Below, piece after piece: positions 41,822-49,987 of a stretch of 64,000 bases of DNA. The notes below the pieces were generated by a model. That model saw only the letters and a program-made list of their open reading frames with translations, was not told the origin of the DNA and made no database searches. The stretch lies in the NCBI GenBank assembly GCA_014896535.1, contig JADBKE010000009.1, forward strand, positions 21,181 through 85,180, written 5' to 3'. Position 1 is the stretch's first letter, and each line of letters opens with the position of its first letter. A program made the translations under genes and the position numbers. This DNA is from Candidatus Fermentithermobacillaceae bacterium (GTDB taxonomy: Bacteria > Bacillota > Sulfobacillia > Fermentithermobacillales > DUSS01).

Positions 41822-42661
41822 TCAAGCGCGAGACTTCTTTCTGGCGGAAGCGAAGTAACCTATGTTCCCCAAGATGAGGAAGGTGATGATCATCATGTGG
41901 CCAAGGGACTGAGCGTCCATCCCGGAGCACCCCTTACCCGGAGCGCCCACCAGTTTCTCGTATTCTGCCGCCCCCCTGAGACCGCCCAGGAATCCCTGGA
42001 GCTGCCCGGAGCGGATGTACTGCTGAAGTCCGGAATACATGGTGAGAGACGCGCCACCAGTGAGAGGCTTTTTCAAAGGCTCCGCTACGTATGTCATCCA
42101 ATCCGCGTACCCGGGCGTTCCGACCGTTGTGACGAAAATGAGGTCTACATCGTCCTTGATGGATTTGACCTCGTTCATGATGGGGAACTCCGAAAGAGGT
42201 TTGTTTTGCCAGTCGACCCCGAGCATGGCGCCGTGGATGTCATCGCACATCTGGCGCATGGTCGCTGTGGCGTTCAGCCTGAAGCCCAGGTTGATCCAAT
42301 CCACGCCGTACTTCTTCCCCATCTTTTCAGCTACCGAGCCCACGTATTCCTGAAACATGGGCGGCCCAACCAGCTGGTCGAAGAAAGCTACCCCAACTAT
42401 CTTGCAGTTCTTCTCGAATGCCTGCTTGGCGAGGGCCGAAAGCATGGGGTTAAGTTCGGGAGCGTTGCCTGGACCGGTGTCATGGGATACCAGGATGACC
42501 GAGCCCGGAGGCAGCTTGTCGACGGCCTCCCACACCTTTCTCGTATTTTCCGATATGGTAATAGGCAATCCCAGGGGCCAGAACATCGGCACCAGGAGAC
42601 AGACGATCACAAGGACATAGATCCACCTGACGTCTATGCGCTGGAGCTTATCCCAATCCAT
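41822..42661 (-). CDS. Uncharacterised membrane-anchored alpha/beta protein (cluster gene 3)
   Basis: 279 residues. One helix near each end (about 13-31 and 255-272) encloses a ~215-residue soluble domain with Rossmann-like strands (GSVILVSHDTGPGNAPEL, KIVGVAFFDQLVGPP, VDLIFVTTVGTPGYADWM) and several conserved-looking acidic and Cys residues (MRQMCDDIHGAMLG). I do not recognise the family. ATG 42661 has GGGGGTGA upstream. The anchoring at both ends and the ligand-binding-like fold suggest a surface sensor or enzyme domain; this is inference. Confidence 0.8.
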   Translation of the reverse strand: MDWDKLQRIDVRWIYVLVIVCLLVPMFWPLGLPITISENTRKVWEAVDKLPPGSVILVSHDTGPGNAPELNPMLSALAKQAFEKNCKIVGVAFFDQLVGPPMFQEYVGSVAEKMGKKYGVDWINLGFRLNATATMRQMCDDIHGAMLGVDWQNKPLSEFPIMNEVKSIKDDVDLIFVTTVGTPGYADWMTYVAEPLKKPLTGGASLTMYSGLQQYIRSGQLQGFLGGLRGAAEYEKLVGAPGKGCSGMDAQSLGHMMIITFLILGNIGYFASARKKSRA

Positions 42662-42675
42662 CTAAGCTCACCCCC

Positions 42676-43311
42676 TTAGTCCGCGGTGCTTCCGCCGACC
42701 CAGCTTCGCTCAAGACCGAGGATTACCCGGATGCTAGCGGCGAAAGCTCCTATGGCAGCGCCAAGGCGTATCCCCCGCATGCCGGCGGAGTTGGGAACCG
42801 ACAGGATCCACTCACCCCATTTGGAGATCCCCGGAATAATCGCTTCGCCGATGGGTGCCTGAGCGAGCATGAGGATGACGGCCGACAGCAGGAGCACCGT
42901 CGCCTCGAGGTTCTTGAGCTTGAAGCTCCGGTAAGCTGCCGAGCAGATATAGAAACCCAGCATCGCGTAAATCGCGCCGGATATTTGGATCGCGATGTTG
43001 TTAACGACCCACAGCGTTACCTTGCCGTTGGAGCCGTTCAAGGCGAACACGATGGTGAACACGACTATGACGACGAGCGTTAAGGCACTGTGTATCCACC
43101 TAGGCCTCCGTTTGGCGACGTTACCTATGTGAAGCCTGATCAAGTTGATGGGTCCCAAGAGAAACGCCACGATGCTCGTCACCTGCGACCACTTGTCCAT
43201 CTGAGACAAGACGTTCTTGCCGGTCTCGCCGAAGTTAAAGAATTTGAACAGCATGACCAGCAACGCGGTGACGAATACGACCATGAGCGGCAGCTGTCTT
43301 CTCAATTGCAC
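42676..43311 (-). CDS. Uncharacterised integral membrane protein (cluster gene 2)
   Basis: 211 residues, about six helices (for example 7-25, 42-60, 78-95, 105-125, 133-150 and 175-195). A basic loop (HIGNVAKRRPRWIHS) lies between helices 2 and 3. No recognised family. GTG 43311 is preferred (GGAGGG 8 nt upstream) over the TTG at 43317. Adjacent genes on both sides are 14 bp away, so translation is probably coordinated. Confidence 0.78.
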   Translation of the reverse strand: MQLRRQLPLMVVFVTALLVMLFKFFNFGETGKNVLSQMDKWSQVTSIVAFLLGPINLIRLHIGNVAKRRPRWIHSALTLVVIVVFTIVFALNGSNGKVTLWVVNNIAIQISGAIYAMLGFYICSAAYRSFKLKNLEATVLLLSAVILMLAQAPIGEAIIPGISKWGEWILSVPNSAGMRGIRLGAAIGAFAASIRVILGLERSWVGGSTAD

Positions 43312-43325
43312 CCCCAATCCCTCCT

Positions 43326-44138
43326 TTACTGCGACAGGAACTTGACGAGTTTGTCGGCGTTACCCGCGACCGTGGCCCACACCGACCCCGCTAACAGCAG
43401 CAACCCAATCAGGATCTTCACCATGTCTTGGGCAACGACGGTTCCGGTCAACATCGGCTCCTTGGACAGGTAAGCGGAGGCGGCGAATTGTTCTTCGCCG
43501 ATGAGCGTATAGTCGCAGGTCACGATGAAGAAGTGTATCTGGAATACATTGGTGTTGGCGCCCACCTGAATGCACCCGGCCTCTGCGCCAGCTTCGCCCA
43601 GGATGAGCGCTTCCGCCATCCAGTAGCCAAACATGAGGTTGGCGGCGGGTTTTTCCCGGCGGAATATACCCAGTACTGCCGAAGTGTAGCCGAACTGCCA
43701 GTCCGACAGGTACCTCACGTCGTCCTGGTTGAAAGCGTCCGGTCTACCCGCTTCGAGGTAAGCTTGCCTCACAATTTCGGCGGTAACCGGGTGTACCGTG
43801 GGCTGACGGTTGGTGACGATAAGCCTGGTATCGTACTGAGCCGCGGTCTTGGCGACATAGGACAGGGTCGCCAGGGCCGCGTAGGTCTCGGGTCCGAAAC
43901 CGCTCATCCCCGGTGTGAAGTGGACCGGCCTACCCATCTCGGTGGCGCGACCTATAGCTTCGTCTATGGCTTCAAGACCCGCGATCTTTCGAATGGGCGG
44001 GATGGGTAGCCCCGCATTGGCCCTGCGAATCATGACGTAGACCAGAACGAAAAGGAGCGCTACCAGCACGAAATCCCAGAACATCTCAGGAGCGAAAAAC
44101 AGTATTCCCTTGGCAGGTGCTGCTCCTGCGAGTACCAA
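43326..44138 (-). CDS. Membrane-anchored protein, DUF6754-like (cluster gene 1)
   Basis: 270 residues. An N-terminal helix (about 18-38), a soluble alpha/beta domain of ~180 residues (AIDEAIGRATEMGRPVHFTP, TRLIVTNRQPTVHPVTAEIV, EAGAEAGCIQVGANTNVFQI) and a C-terminal helix (about 240-262). From memory it resembles the DUF6754 family; that needs a profile search. TTG 44138 is supported by AGGAGGTG 7 nt upstream. It shares its layout (helix, domain, helix) with gene 3 of the cluster. First gene of the operon. Confidence 0.75.
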   Translation of the reverse strand: MVLAGAAPAKGILFFAPEMFWDFVLVALLFVLVYVMIRRANAGLPIPPIRKIAGLEAIDEAIGRATEMGRPVHFTPGMSGFGPETYAALATLSYVAKTAAQYDTRLIVTNRQPTVHPVTAEIVRQAYLEAGRPDAFNQDDVRYLSDWQFGYTSAVLGIFRREKPAANLMFGYWMAEALILGEAGAEAGCIQVGANTNVFQIHFFIVTCDYTLIGEEQFAASAYLSKEPMLTGTVVAQDMVKILIGLLLLAGSVWATVAGNADKLVKFLSQ

Positions 44139-44603
44139 GTGATTTCACCTCCTGACTAGGCATGACCTAATCACCGAACGCAGAAAGTGGACAAACCGGC
44201 CGTTGACGCTATCTATGAAGCTCTACCATATCCCGCTGCTGGACCTCCGTTCCCCGCTGGAGAGTTGATCAGCAGCTAACCGGCGTCCCCTTGCCCTCGA
44301 GCGAAACTTTCGGACGAAACCACCTCCTCCAAAGGGTTATCGCGTGCCTCCGAGATACCTCCCATTTGAATCGTACCTCGGTACCCACCGCGCGACTGGA
44401 GGGTCGGAGGGTTCTGCTGCGGTTACAGTGCGGACCCTCCGCCTGGCTGCGGCCTTCATGACAAACCTATACGCAAGAACGATGCCACTGATGACGAAGG
44501 TCTCGATATGCTGGAAAGCCTGAACTTGGGGAGCTTGTCTTAACGGGTCATTTTCCCGTTGCTGTACGGAAAACCGAACAGAGGAGGTGAGTCAGCGCCG
44601 AAC
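44139..44603. other. Long intergenic region upstream of the membrane operon
   Basis: 465 bp with no gene I can support. It holds an 8-bp inverted repeat GGAGGGTC/GACCCTCC (44398-44405 and 44433-44440) and a small hairpin AACGGG/CCCGTT (44542-44560) just before the micro-ORF. These may be leader structures. Confidence 0.4.
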
Positions 44604-44769
44604 ATGTACGAAAAGCTGAACCCCAGCTACCTCGCGGGTGAGCTTGGCCACGTGCCCACGAAGCATGTTTCCAGGGGGGTTCAGCTACGGTCCATCGGTC
44701 TACCTTCCCGCGACAGCGTTTCGCGAGTGGAAGGAATGGGTTCCGATCGCGGCGAAAATGTTCGCGTGA
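44604..44769 (+). pseudogene. Micro-ORF with a one-base frameshift
   Basis: From ATG 44604 (GAGGAGGTGA about 13 nt upstream) the frame reads MYEKLNPSYLAGELGHVPTK and on to a run of six G (44674-44679). Dropping one G continues as FSYGPSVYLPATAFREWKEW to a TGA at 44767, giving a 54-residue product. Both halves use codons like the neighbours. Read as printed, the first frame runs on to 44798 with a less protein-like tail. It may be a real frameshift, a sequencing error or a slippage site. No family recognised. Confidence 0.45.
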
Positions 44770-44877
44770 ATCACTGTGTCGATGCGAAGAACGTTTGATA
44801 CGGGGAATTCAGCCTAGGAAACCGCCCACACGTCAAGTCCGAAATCCGGTGTTTCATTCTCCTTTCTCCTTTTCTCT

Positions 44878-44920
44878 GAAGGGCTGCTGACCTTGGGAGT
44901 CAAGGCAGCCCTTCTTTTTT
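44878..44920 (+). terminator. Strong intrinsic terminator
   Basis: Perfect 10-bp stem GAAGGGCTGC (44878-44887) with GCAGCCCTTC (44905-44914), extended by an inner TGAC/GTCA, then TTTTTT (44915-44920). It would end a plus-strand transcript coming from the micro-ORF region, which supports that region being transcribed. Confidence 0.85.
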
Positions 44921-45100
44921 GAAAAGGGAATCTTCGACTTCAGCCTGACCGGCCCTACTGAAAGTGTACACTGCCTCCTCAGATGGCTCCGCATACAAGC
45001 CGCTGCTGCCACGTGTTGCCGGAAAGCCTGGTTCGTCGGAGACAAACGGGTCTTATGTCGGGGTATTCTCGGGGAATCATAAAGTTTGGAGGTGGCCGAC

Positions 45101-45235
45101 GTGGACGAAGAGAAAGGCTTGTCCGGAAGGTTTACCCTGGGATGGTGGCTCGGACACATAGCTCTCGTGATTTTAGCAATGTGGGCGGGCGCCCTGATAA
45201 GGGACTACTTGAGGAGGGCTGCGAAGGAAGAATAA
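45101..45235 (+). CDS. Small single-pass membrane protein
   Basis: 44 residues: a charged start (DEEKGLSGRFTLGWWLG), one membrane helix (HIALVILAMWAGALI, about 17-31) and a basic tail (RDYLRRAAKEE). GTG 45101 has GGAGGTG 6 nt upstream. Small proteins of this form are common in Bacillota as subunits or regulators; no family is assigned. It is followed 53 bp later by tRNA-Leu. Confidence 0.65.
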   Translation: MDEEKGLSGRFTLGWWLGHIALVILAMWAGALIRDYLRRAAKEE

Positions 45236-45243
45236 CACGGGTA

Positions 45244-45272
45244 TTGGCGCAAGACCGGATTTGTGCTAGACT
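45244..45272 (+). promoter_or_regulatory. Probable promoter of tRNA-Leu
   Basis: TTGGCG (45244-45249), 17-nt spacer, TAGACT (45267-45272). Start would be near 45279, 10 nt before the tRNA. Confidence 0.5.
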
Positions 45273-45288
45273 ATTGGCTGCGCAAGGT

Positions 45289-45375
45289 GCCGAAGTGGTG
45301 GAATTGGCAGACACGCGGTGTTCAGGGCGCCGTAGGCTTACGCCTGTGTGGGTTCAACTCCCACCTTCGGCACCA
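45289..45375 (+). tRNA. tRNA-Leu (CAG)
   Basis: An 87-nt class II tRNA. Acceptor arm GCCGAAG pairs with CTTCGGC, followed by A and an encoded CCA. Anticodon stem CGGTG/CGCCG holds loop TTCAGGG with anticodon CAG. The variable arm is long (TAGGCTTACGCCTG), and the T arm is GTGGG-TTCAACT-CCCAC. It reads CUG leucine codons. Confidence 0.97.
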
Positions 45376-45509
45376 GTTCTTTTTTCCTATGCGATTCCCC
45401 TGTTCGCCCCGGGTTCTCTCACAAAATCGGGCCGTCCCATCCGTGGATAAGCGTTTTTTACTCTGTACACCCTACTCTCGGCAAACGCTTTTGCCGAGGA
45501 GGGAAAATC

Positions 45510-45992
45510 ATGCTGGAAAGACGTAGGGACATAGAACCCTGGGTTCGGCCGTGGCCTCACTGGGGTCGTCTCCTCAACGATCTCCTGGACTGGAACCTCA
45601 CGGGCGACTGGGGGCGTTGGGGTTTCGCCAGAGTCCCCAGCATTGACCTGTACGAAACCGAGGACCAAGTGGTGGTCGAAGCCGAAGTACCTGGGTACAG
45701 CCCCGAGGATATTACGGTCCAGGTAGGACCGCACGGGGTTCACCTAAGAGGAAGGCGGACCGAAGAAGGAGACATCCAGAGAGACGACTACTATCTAAGG
45801 GAAAGGCAGTTCGGGGAATTCTCGAGGACCGTGAGTTTCCCCACGCCCGTGCAACCGGATAAAGCCAAAGCTGCCTTCAAGGACGGCATTTTGAAGATCA
45901 CGGTCCCGAAGCGTCTGTCGGAAAGCGAAGCAATGCGCCGCGTTCCGGTGGAGCGCGAAACCGGACCGGACGAACGCGAACCGCGATCCTGA
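45510..45992 (+). CDS. Small heat-shock protein, Hsp20 family
   Basis: 160 residues. After a Trp/Arg-rich N-terminal arm (about 1-45) comes the alpha-crystallin domain (about 48-140): PSIDLYETEDQVVVEAEVPG, then FSRTVSFPTPVQPDKAKAAF and the GILKITVPK motif. The usual I-x-I/V tail is not obvious. It holds unfolding proteins in solution as an oligomer. ATG 45510 has GAGGAGGG 6 nt upstream. No CIRCE element was seen; an AAGCGTTT/AAACGCTT inverted repeat flanks the leader (about 45449-45490). Confidence 0.93.
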   Translation: MLERRRDIEPWVRPWPHWGRLLNDLLDWNLTGDWGRWGFARVPSIDLYETEDQVVVEAEVPGYSPEDITVQVGPHGVHLRGRRTEEGDIQRDDYYLRERQFGEFSRTVSFPTPVQPDKAKAAFKDGILKITVPKRLSESEAMRRVPVERETGPDEREPRS

Positions 45993-46014
45993 GGGTGCTG
46001 CCGCCGCCCGGGAG

Positions 46015-46049
46015 TATCACGACCATATCATGTATCACGACGATATCAT
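46015..46049. repeat. Tandem 17-bp direct repeat
   Basis: TATCACGACCATATCAT (46015-46031) and TATCACGACGATATCAT (46033-46049), one mismatch, period 18. It lies between hsp20 and the convergent DUF523 gene and reaches the last base of its stop codon. A replication-slippage duplication or a double binding site are both possible. Confidence 0.6.
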
Positions 46050-46525
46050 CATGATGGTCGCCGCAACTGACCCAGAACCTCCTGGGCGGTCTCTTCCGAG
46101 TAAACTTCGATCCCGTGCTTCCGCAGGAGCGCCGCAAAAACGCCGTCTCCCGGACGGAGCGTGCGCGAAAACGTGCCGTCGTAGATGGAACCCGTTCCGC
46201 AGGAAGGACTCCTGGCTTTGAGTATCGCCGCTTTCGCCCCCGACTGCAAAGCGATTCCCAGGGAGATCCAGGCCCCCTTCAGATACTCCTCCGTTACGTC
46301 CCGCCCTGAGATGTCCAAAACTCTCGCCGTACCGGCCAGCACAGCTTCGCCGTCGCCTCCCCGGACCTCAGCGGGGCGTCTCGGAGTACCGAGGCCGCCC
46401 AGAAGCTCCGGACATACGGGGATCAAGAGTTCTCTGATGCCTCTTCCGGTCAAAAACTCAAAAGGGCACGATTTGGCATCGTAACGACACGGGTATCCCA
46501 GGAGGCACGAGGAGACGATGTACAT
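46049..46525 (-). CDS. DUF523 family protein
   Basis: 158 residues. The family signature appears as IVSSCLLGYPCRYDAKS at the N-terminus, PVCPELLGGLGTPRRPAEV near 45, and LKARSPSCGTGSIYDGTFS near 115. Conserved cysteines suggest metal or iron-sulfur binding; function unknown, some relatives are fused to the DUF1722 domain. ATG 46525 is the start that fits the family; AAAGGAG lies 13 nt upstream, rather far. Confidence 0.88.
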   Translation of the reverse strand: MYIVSSCLLGYPCRYDAKSCPFEFLTGRGIRELLIPVCPELLGGLGTPRRPAEVRGGDGEAVLAGTARVLDISGRDVTEEYLKGAWISLGIALQSGAKAAILKARSPSCGTGSIYDGTFSRTLRPGDGVFAALLRKHGIEVYSEETAQEVLGQLRRPS

Positions 46526-46652
46526 GCGACAAGACACGCTCCTTTTGGTTTGACCTACGTCGTCTTGCGTTCGCCCTTGTTCCCTTTCCATTTGGTTTTT
46601 CTTTCGTCGTCTCAATGATAATATTACCTGCGAAGATACGGAGGGGTTCTTG

Positions 46653-47849
46653 ATGCGTCATTTCAAGTTACCGGCGCTGGTCTTGGCGCTCGCTCTCGCT
46701 TTTACCGTTTCGAAACCCGGGTGGGGTCTGGCCCAGCCGGTTCCACCGGAGATCCCGGCCGATGCTTACATCCTCGCAGATCTAAAGACCGGTCGAATAC
46801 TCGCGGAGAAAAACCCGGACGAAGCCCTTGTCCCGGCCAGTCTCACGAAAATCATGACTCTCTACCTCCTCTTTGACGACATCAAGCAGGGCAGAGCGTT
46901 TCTCTCCGACGACGTGAAGGTGTCGGAAAGAGCCTGGTCCACCCAGGGATCTAAGATGTTCATCCTGGTCGGATCCACGGTCAAACTCGAAGACCTCGTG
47001 AAAGGGATTACAGTGGCGTCGGGAAACGACGCGTGCGTGGCCGTGGCAGAACACCTGGCGGGCAGCGTGGAAGGTTTCGTGGCCAGGATGAACGAGAAAG
47101 CCAGGACCCTCGGTCTCACCAAGACTCACTTCGTCGATCCCCACGGACTATCCGAGGAAAACCGCATGAGCGCCAGGGACGTCCTCACCTTGGCCAGAGC
47201 ATACTTGAGAGACCATCCCGAAGCCAAGCCGTACCATTCCATCAGGGAGTTCAGGTACACCCCTCCGGGAGAGCACGAAATCGTCCTGTCGAGCTACAAT
47301 AAGCTCCTGTGGTCATACCCGGGCTGCTACGGTTTGAAGACGGGACACATCAGCGCAGCGGGGTTCAACATCGCCGCCACGTGTGAACGGGATGGTTTTG
47401 ACGTCATAGCCATAGTCTTGGGAGCTGCAAAGGGCAAACCCAGGGAAGTCGGGGAAAGCGAAAGGGCCGATCTCGCAGCCACACTCTTAGATTACGCTTA
47501 TCGCAATTTCACGTACCTCAAGGTCGCAGAGCCCGGGACGGAAATGGGGAAAGCTAGAGTATGGAAGGGAAAGGGCAAATATGCCAGGGCAATCGCTCCT
47601 TACGAGATGGGCGCAACGGTCCCCAGGGGCAAGGAGGGTGCCCTCACTTACTCGGTTGTTTTGAAGAAAGACCTGGTTGCTCCAATCAAGGCGGGCACGG
47701 TTGTAGGAGAGGTCGTTTTCTCGGTGGACGCTCAGGAAGTCGGGCGTGCCGCTTTAATCGCCAAGGAAGATGTGCCGAAGGGGAATTTCCTCCGGATCGT
47801 GTGGGACAGCATCGTCAGGGCGCTGCTCAAGGCCTTCGGCCGCCTGTGA
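46653..47849 (+). CDS. dacF: D-alanyl-D-alanine carboxypeptidase, DacF/DacB type
   Basis: 398 residues. Signal peptide (about 3-27), then a serine peptidase S11 domain: SxxK in PASLTKIMT near residue 62, SxN in VASGNDACV near 122 and KTG in YGLKTGHISAAG near 230. A C-terminal beta domain (about 285-375) and an amphipathic membrane-anchoring helix (FLRIVWDSIVRALLKAF) follow. It trims the terminal D-Ala of pentapeptides and sets peptidoglycan cross-linking, in spore formers also in the cortex. ATG 46653 is 7 nt after GGAGGGG. Confidence 0.94.
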   Translation: MRHFKLPALVLALALAFTVSKPGWGLAQPVPPEIPADAYILADLKTGRILAEKNPDEALVPASLTKIMTLYLLFDDIKQGRAFLSDDVKVSERAWSTQGSKMFILVGSTVKLEDLVKGITVASGNDACVAVAEHLAGSVEGFVARMNEKARTLGLTKTHFVDPHGLSEENRMSARDVLTLARAYLRDHPEAKPYHSIREFRYTPPGEHEIVLSSYNKLLWSYPGCYGLKTGHISAAGFNIAATCERDGFDVIAIVLGAAKGKPREVGESERADLAATLLDYAYRNFTYLKVAEPGTEMGKARVWKGKGKYARAIAPYEMGATVPRGKEGALTYSVVLKKDLVAPIKAGTVVGEVVFSVDAQEVGRAALIAKEDVPKGNFLRIVWDSIVRALLKAFGRL

Positions 47850-47998
47850 GGTGGTCGCACAGCACATTTTGCCCTCGCGCCCGCGCCCACCCGGTAAATG
47901 ACGGGCCTCTCTCCGGCTTTCAGGAGGTATCTCCCCCAGACGCATCGAATATGCAAAGAGGAATATTCATCAATGCATGAACCTGCGAGGTGAAGTTC

Positions 47999-48940
47999 GT
48001 GGCAACGCTCGTCGTCGCGCTGGGCGGAAACGCTATACTGCAGAGAGGCGAAAGAGGCACGGCCGAAGAACAGAGAAAGAACGTGGATATTACAGCGCAG
48101 CAAATCGCCCTTCTGGTTAAACAAGGGCACAGGGTAGTCGTGACGCACGGAAACGGGCCTCAGGTGGGCAACATCATGATCCAAAACGAAGCTGCGAGGG
48201 ATCAGGTGCCACCCATGCCCATGGATATCGCCGGGGCGGAAAGTCAGGGCATGATCGGCTACATGATGCAGATGTACATACGAAACCGCCTGCGAGAAAT
48301 GGGGCTCGATATTCCGGTGGCGACCATAATCACCCAGACCATCGTGGACTCTGAAGACCCCGCCTTTTCAAATCCCTCCAAACCCGTAGGACCTTTTTAC
48401 GACAGAGCCTGGGCAGAAAAGAGGATGAAGGAAGCGGGCGAAACGTGGATCGAAGACAGCGGGAGGGGCTGGCGGAGGGTCGTGCCCTCCCCTGACCCTA
48501 AATTCATCGTCGAAGGTCCCTCCATAAAAGCACTGGTCGAAGCGGGTCACCTGGTCGTGGCGTCGGGAGGTGGAGGCATCCCGGTAATCATGTCCCCCGA
48601 CGGCAAACTCTCCGGAATCGAGGCAGTCATAGATAAGGATCTCGCGGCGGAGAGGCTCGCCACCTATATCGGTGCGGACACCTTGCTCATTCTCACGGAC
48701 GTGCCGGGCGCCGCGGTAAACTTCGGCACACCCTCCCAGCGGTGGCTAGGAAAGGTTTCCCTCGAGGAACTGGAGCGTTATCAGGCGGAAGGCCACTTCC
48801 GCAAAGGCAGCATGGGACCCAAGGTCGAAGCGATAATCCGTTTCCTTCGTAACGGCGGACAGACCGGCGTGATCGCATCCCTGGACCGGGCGGTCGACGC
48901 CGCCTCGGGACGGGCGGGAACGGTGGTTACGAAGACCTGA
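47999..48940 (+). CDS. arcC: Carbamate kinase
   Basis: 313 residues. It makes ATP from carbamoyl phosphate and ADP. LVVALGGNAILQRGERG opens the protein, VVVTHGNGPQVGNI and MDIAGAESQGMIGYM follow, and VVASGGGGIPV, VIDKDLAAERLA and FRKGSMGPKVEAII are typical of the amino-acid kinase fold. GTG 47999 is preferred (GAGGTG 6 nt upstream) over GTG 47990. Arginine deiminase or other carbamoyl-producing genes are not in the window, so the carbamoyl source is unknown. Confidence 0.95.
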   Translation: MATLVVALGGNAILQRGERGTAEEQRKNVDITAQQIALLVKQGHRVVVTHGNGPQVGNIMIQNEAARDQVPPMPMDIAGAESQGMIGYMMQMYIRNRLREMGLDIPVATIITQTIVDSEDPAFSNPSKPVGPFYDRAWAEKRMKEAGETWIEDSGRGWRRVVPSPDPKFIVEGPSIKALVEAGHLVVASGGGGIPVIMSPDGKLSGIEAVIDKDLAAERLATYIGADTLLILTDVPGAAVNFGTPSQRWLGKVSLEELERYQAEGHFRKGSMGPKVEAIIRFLRNGGQTGVIASLDRAVDAASGRAGTVVTKT

Positions 48941-48969
48941 TGTGAGCGGTGTGAACCACCCGGGACAGC

Positions 48970-49006
48970 GCGAAGGGCCTTTCCGGCCCTTCGCAGTTCT
49001 CTTTTT
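48970..49006 (+). terminator. Intrinsic terminator of arcC
   Basis: Perfect 10-bp stem GCGAAGGGCC (48970-48979) with GGCCCTTCGC (48985-48994), 5-nt loop, then AGTTCTCTTTTT. It lies 29 bp past the arcC stop. Confidence 0.9.
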
Positions 49007-49072
49007 CGGCTCGCAGCACCCGACGCTTTGCCGAGCCTTCACCCAAGCGTCCTGGAGTTTCCCGGAAGATTT

Positions 49073-49963
49073 TCAAACCATGGTCCTGATTATGGTCTCT
49101 CTGTCTTCCGGAAGAAGATCGGCGGGAGCTATCTCCACAAGAGTGTACGCTCCCGGTTGAAGTTTGGTAGACGCCCTGGCGGCGGCCACCATTACCTGGG
49201 CAGTGGCCGCGGGGTTCGACAACCTCATCCTCAGCTCCAGCACCTGGTTTTGAGCGGTTCCCGAGCTTCCAAAACGTTGCAAAACGACACCGTGACCCAT
49301 GGCGGTCACTTCTTCAACGGACGGCACAGCGGTAACCCTGGTCTCGTCGTTCTTGAAATACGGGTCCTCTTTAATTAACCTGGTAACTTCAGCGAGGTCG
49401 GCCCCGGGTTCCAGTTCGACGTATACGTCGCGTCTGTGGTGACCGAAACCTGCGGGCAGCGTCATCGACAAAGCATCCTTGACGCCCGGTATAGCTTTCA
49501 CGGCCACGGTGTGACCCATGCTCATCCCCGGTCCGAAATTGGTGTACGTGACTCCCCGGGGAGCTATCGCCCGGAAGATGCATCTGACCATCGAATCGGT
49601 GCCCGGGTCCCAACCTGCCCCGACCACCGACACCTTTCCCATCTGCCTGGCAAGGGAATCGAGGGTGCTCTTGAGCTTTATCATGGAATCGCCGTGGATG
49701 TCGTAGCTGTCCACCGTGTTTATCCCGAGTTTCAGATACTGCGGCGCCACTTCTGGCACCGACCGGGACGGGATGGTGAGGATAGCTACGTCGACCGGTC
49801 CGAGCTTGGTGACATCGCTGACGACGGGGAAGGGATACCGCTCGGACCCTGGATTCCGCCGGACAACACCGGCGAGTTCCATGTCGGGCGCGTCCATCAC
49901 GCACCTGCAAGCTTCTTGTCCCACATTGCCGTAGCCGACCACAGCGACTTTGATTTTCGCCAC
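49073..49963 (-). CDS. ddh: meso-Diaminopimelate dehydrogenase
   Basis: 296 residues; NADPH-dependent reductive amination of tetrahydrodipicolinate directly to meso-DAP. Rossmann loop VAVVGYGNVGQEA at residue 6, NTVDSYDIHGDS near 83, VVGAGWDPGTDSMVR near 115, FGPGMSMGHTVAVKAIPGV near 145 and LPAGFGHHRRDVYVELEPG near 172 are family hallmarks. GTG 49963 has GGAGG 7 nt upstream. DAP feeds both peptidoglycan and lysine (LysA at 7551). It sits 24 bp downstream of the DUF3048 gene, possibly one transcript. Confidence 0.94.
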   Translation of the reverse strand: MAKIKVAVVGYGNVGQEACRCVMDAPDMELAGVVRRNPGSERYPFPVVSDVTKLGPVDVAILTIPSRSVPEVAPQYLKLGINTVDSYDIHGDSMIKLKSTLDSLARQMGKVSVVGAGWDPGTDSMVRCIFRAIAPRGVTYTNFGPGMSMGHTVAVKAIPGVKDALSMTLPAGFGHHRRDVYVELEPGADLAEVTRLIKEDPYFKNDETRVTAVPSVEEVTAMGHGVVLQRFGSSGTAQNQVLELRMRLSNPAATAQVMVAAARASTKLQPGAYTLVEIAPADLLPEDRETIIRTMV

Positions 49964-49987
49964 GTTAAGACCTCCGTCTCTATCCCT

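Noticed and set aside
44341..44405. Possible T-box motif (GGTGGGTACCG on the minus strand)
   Set aside because: Does not match AGGGTGGNACCGCG without an extra base; no stem I elements or terminator before the operon, and the downstream genes are not amino-acid related.
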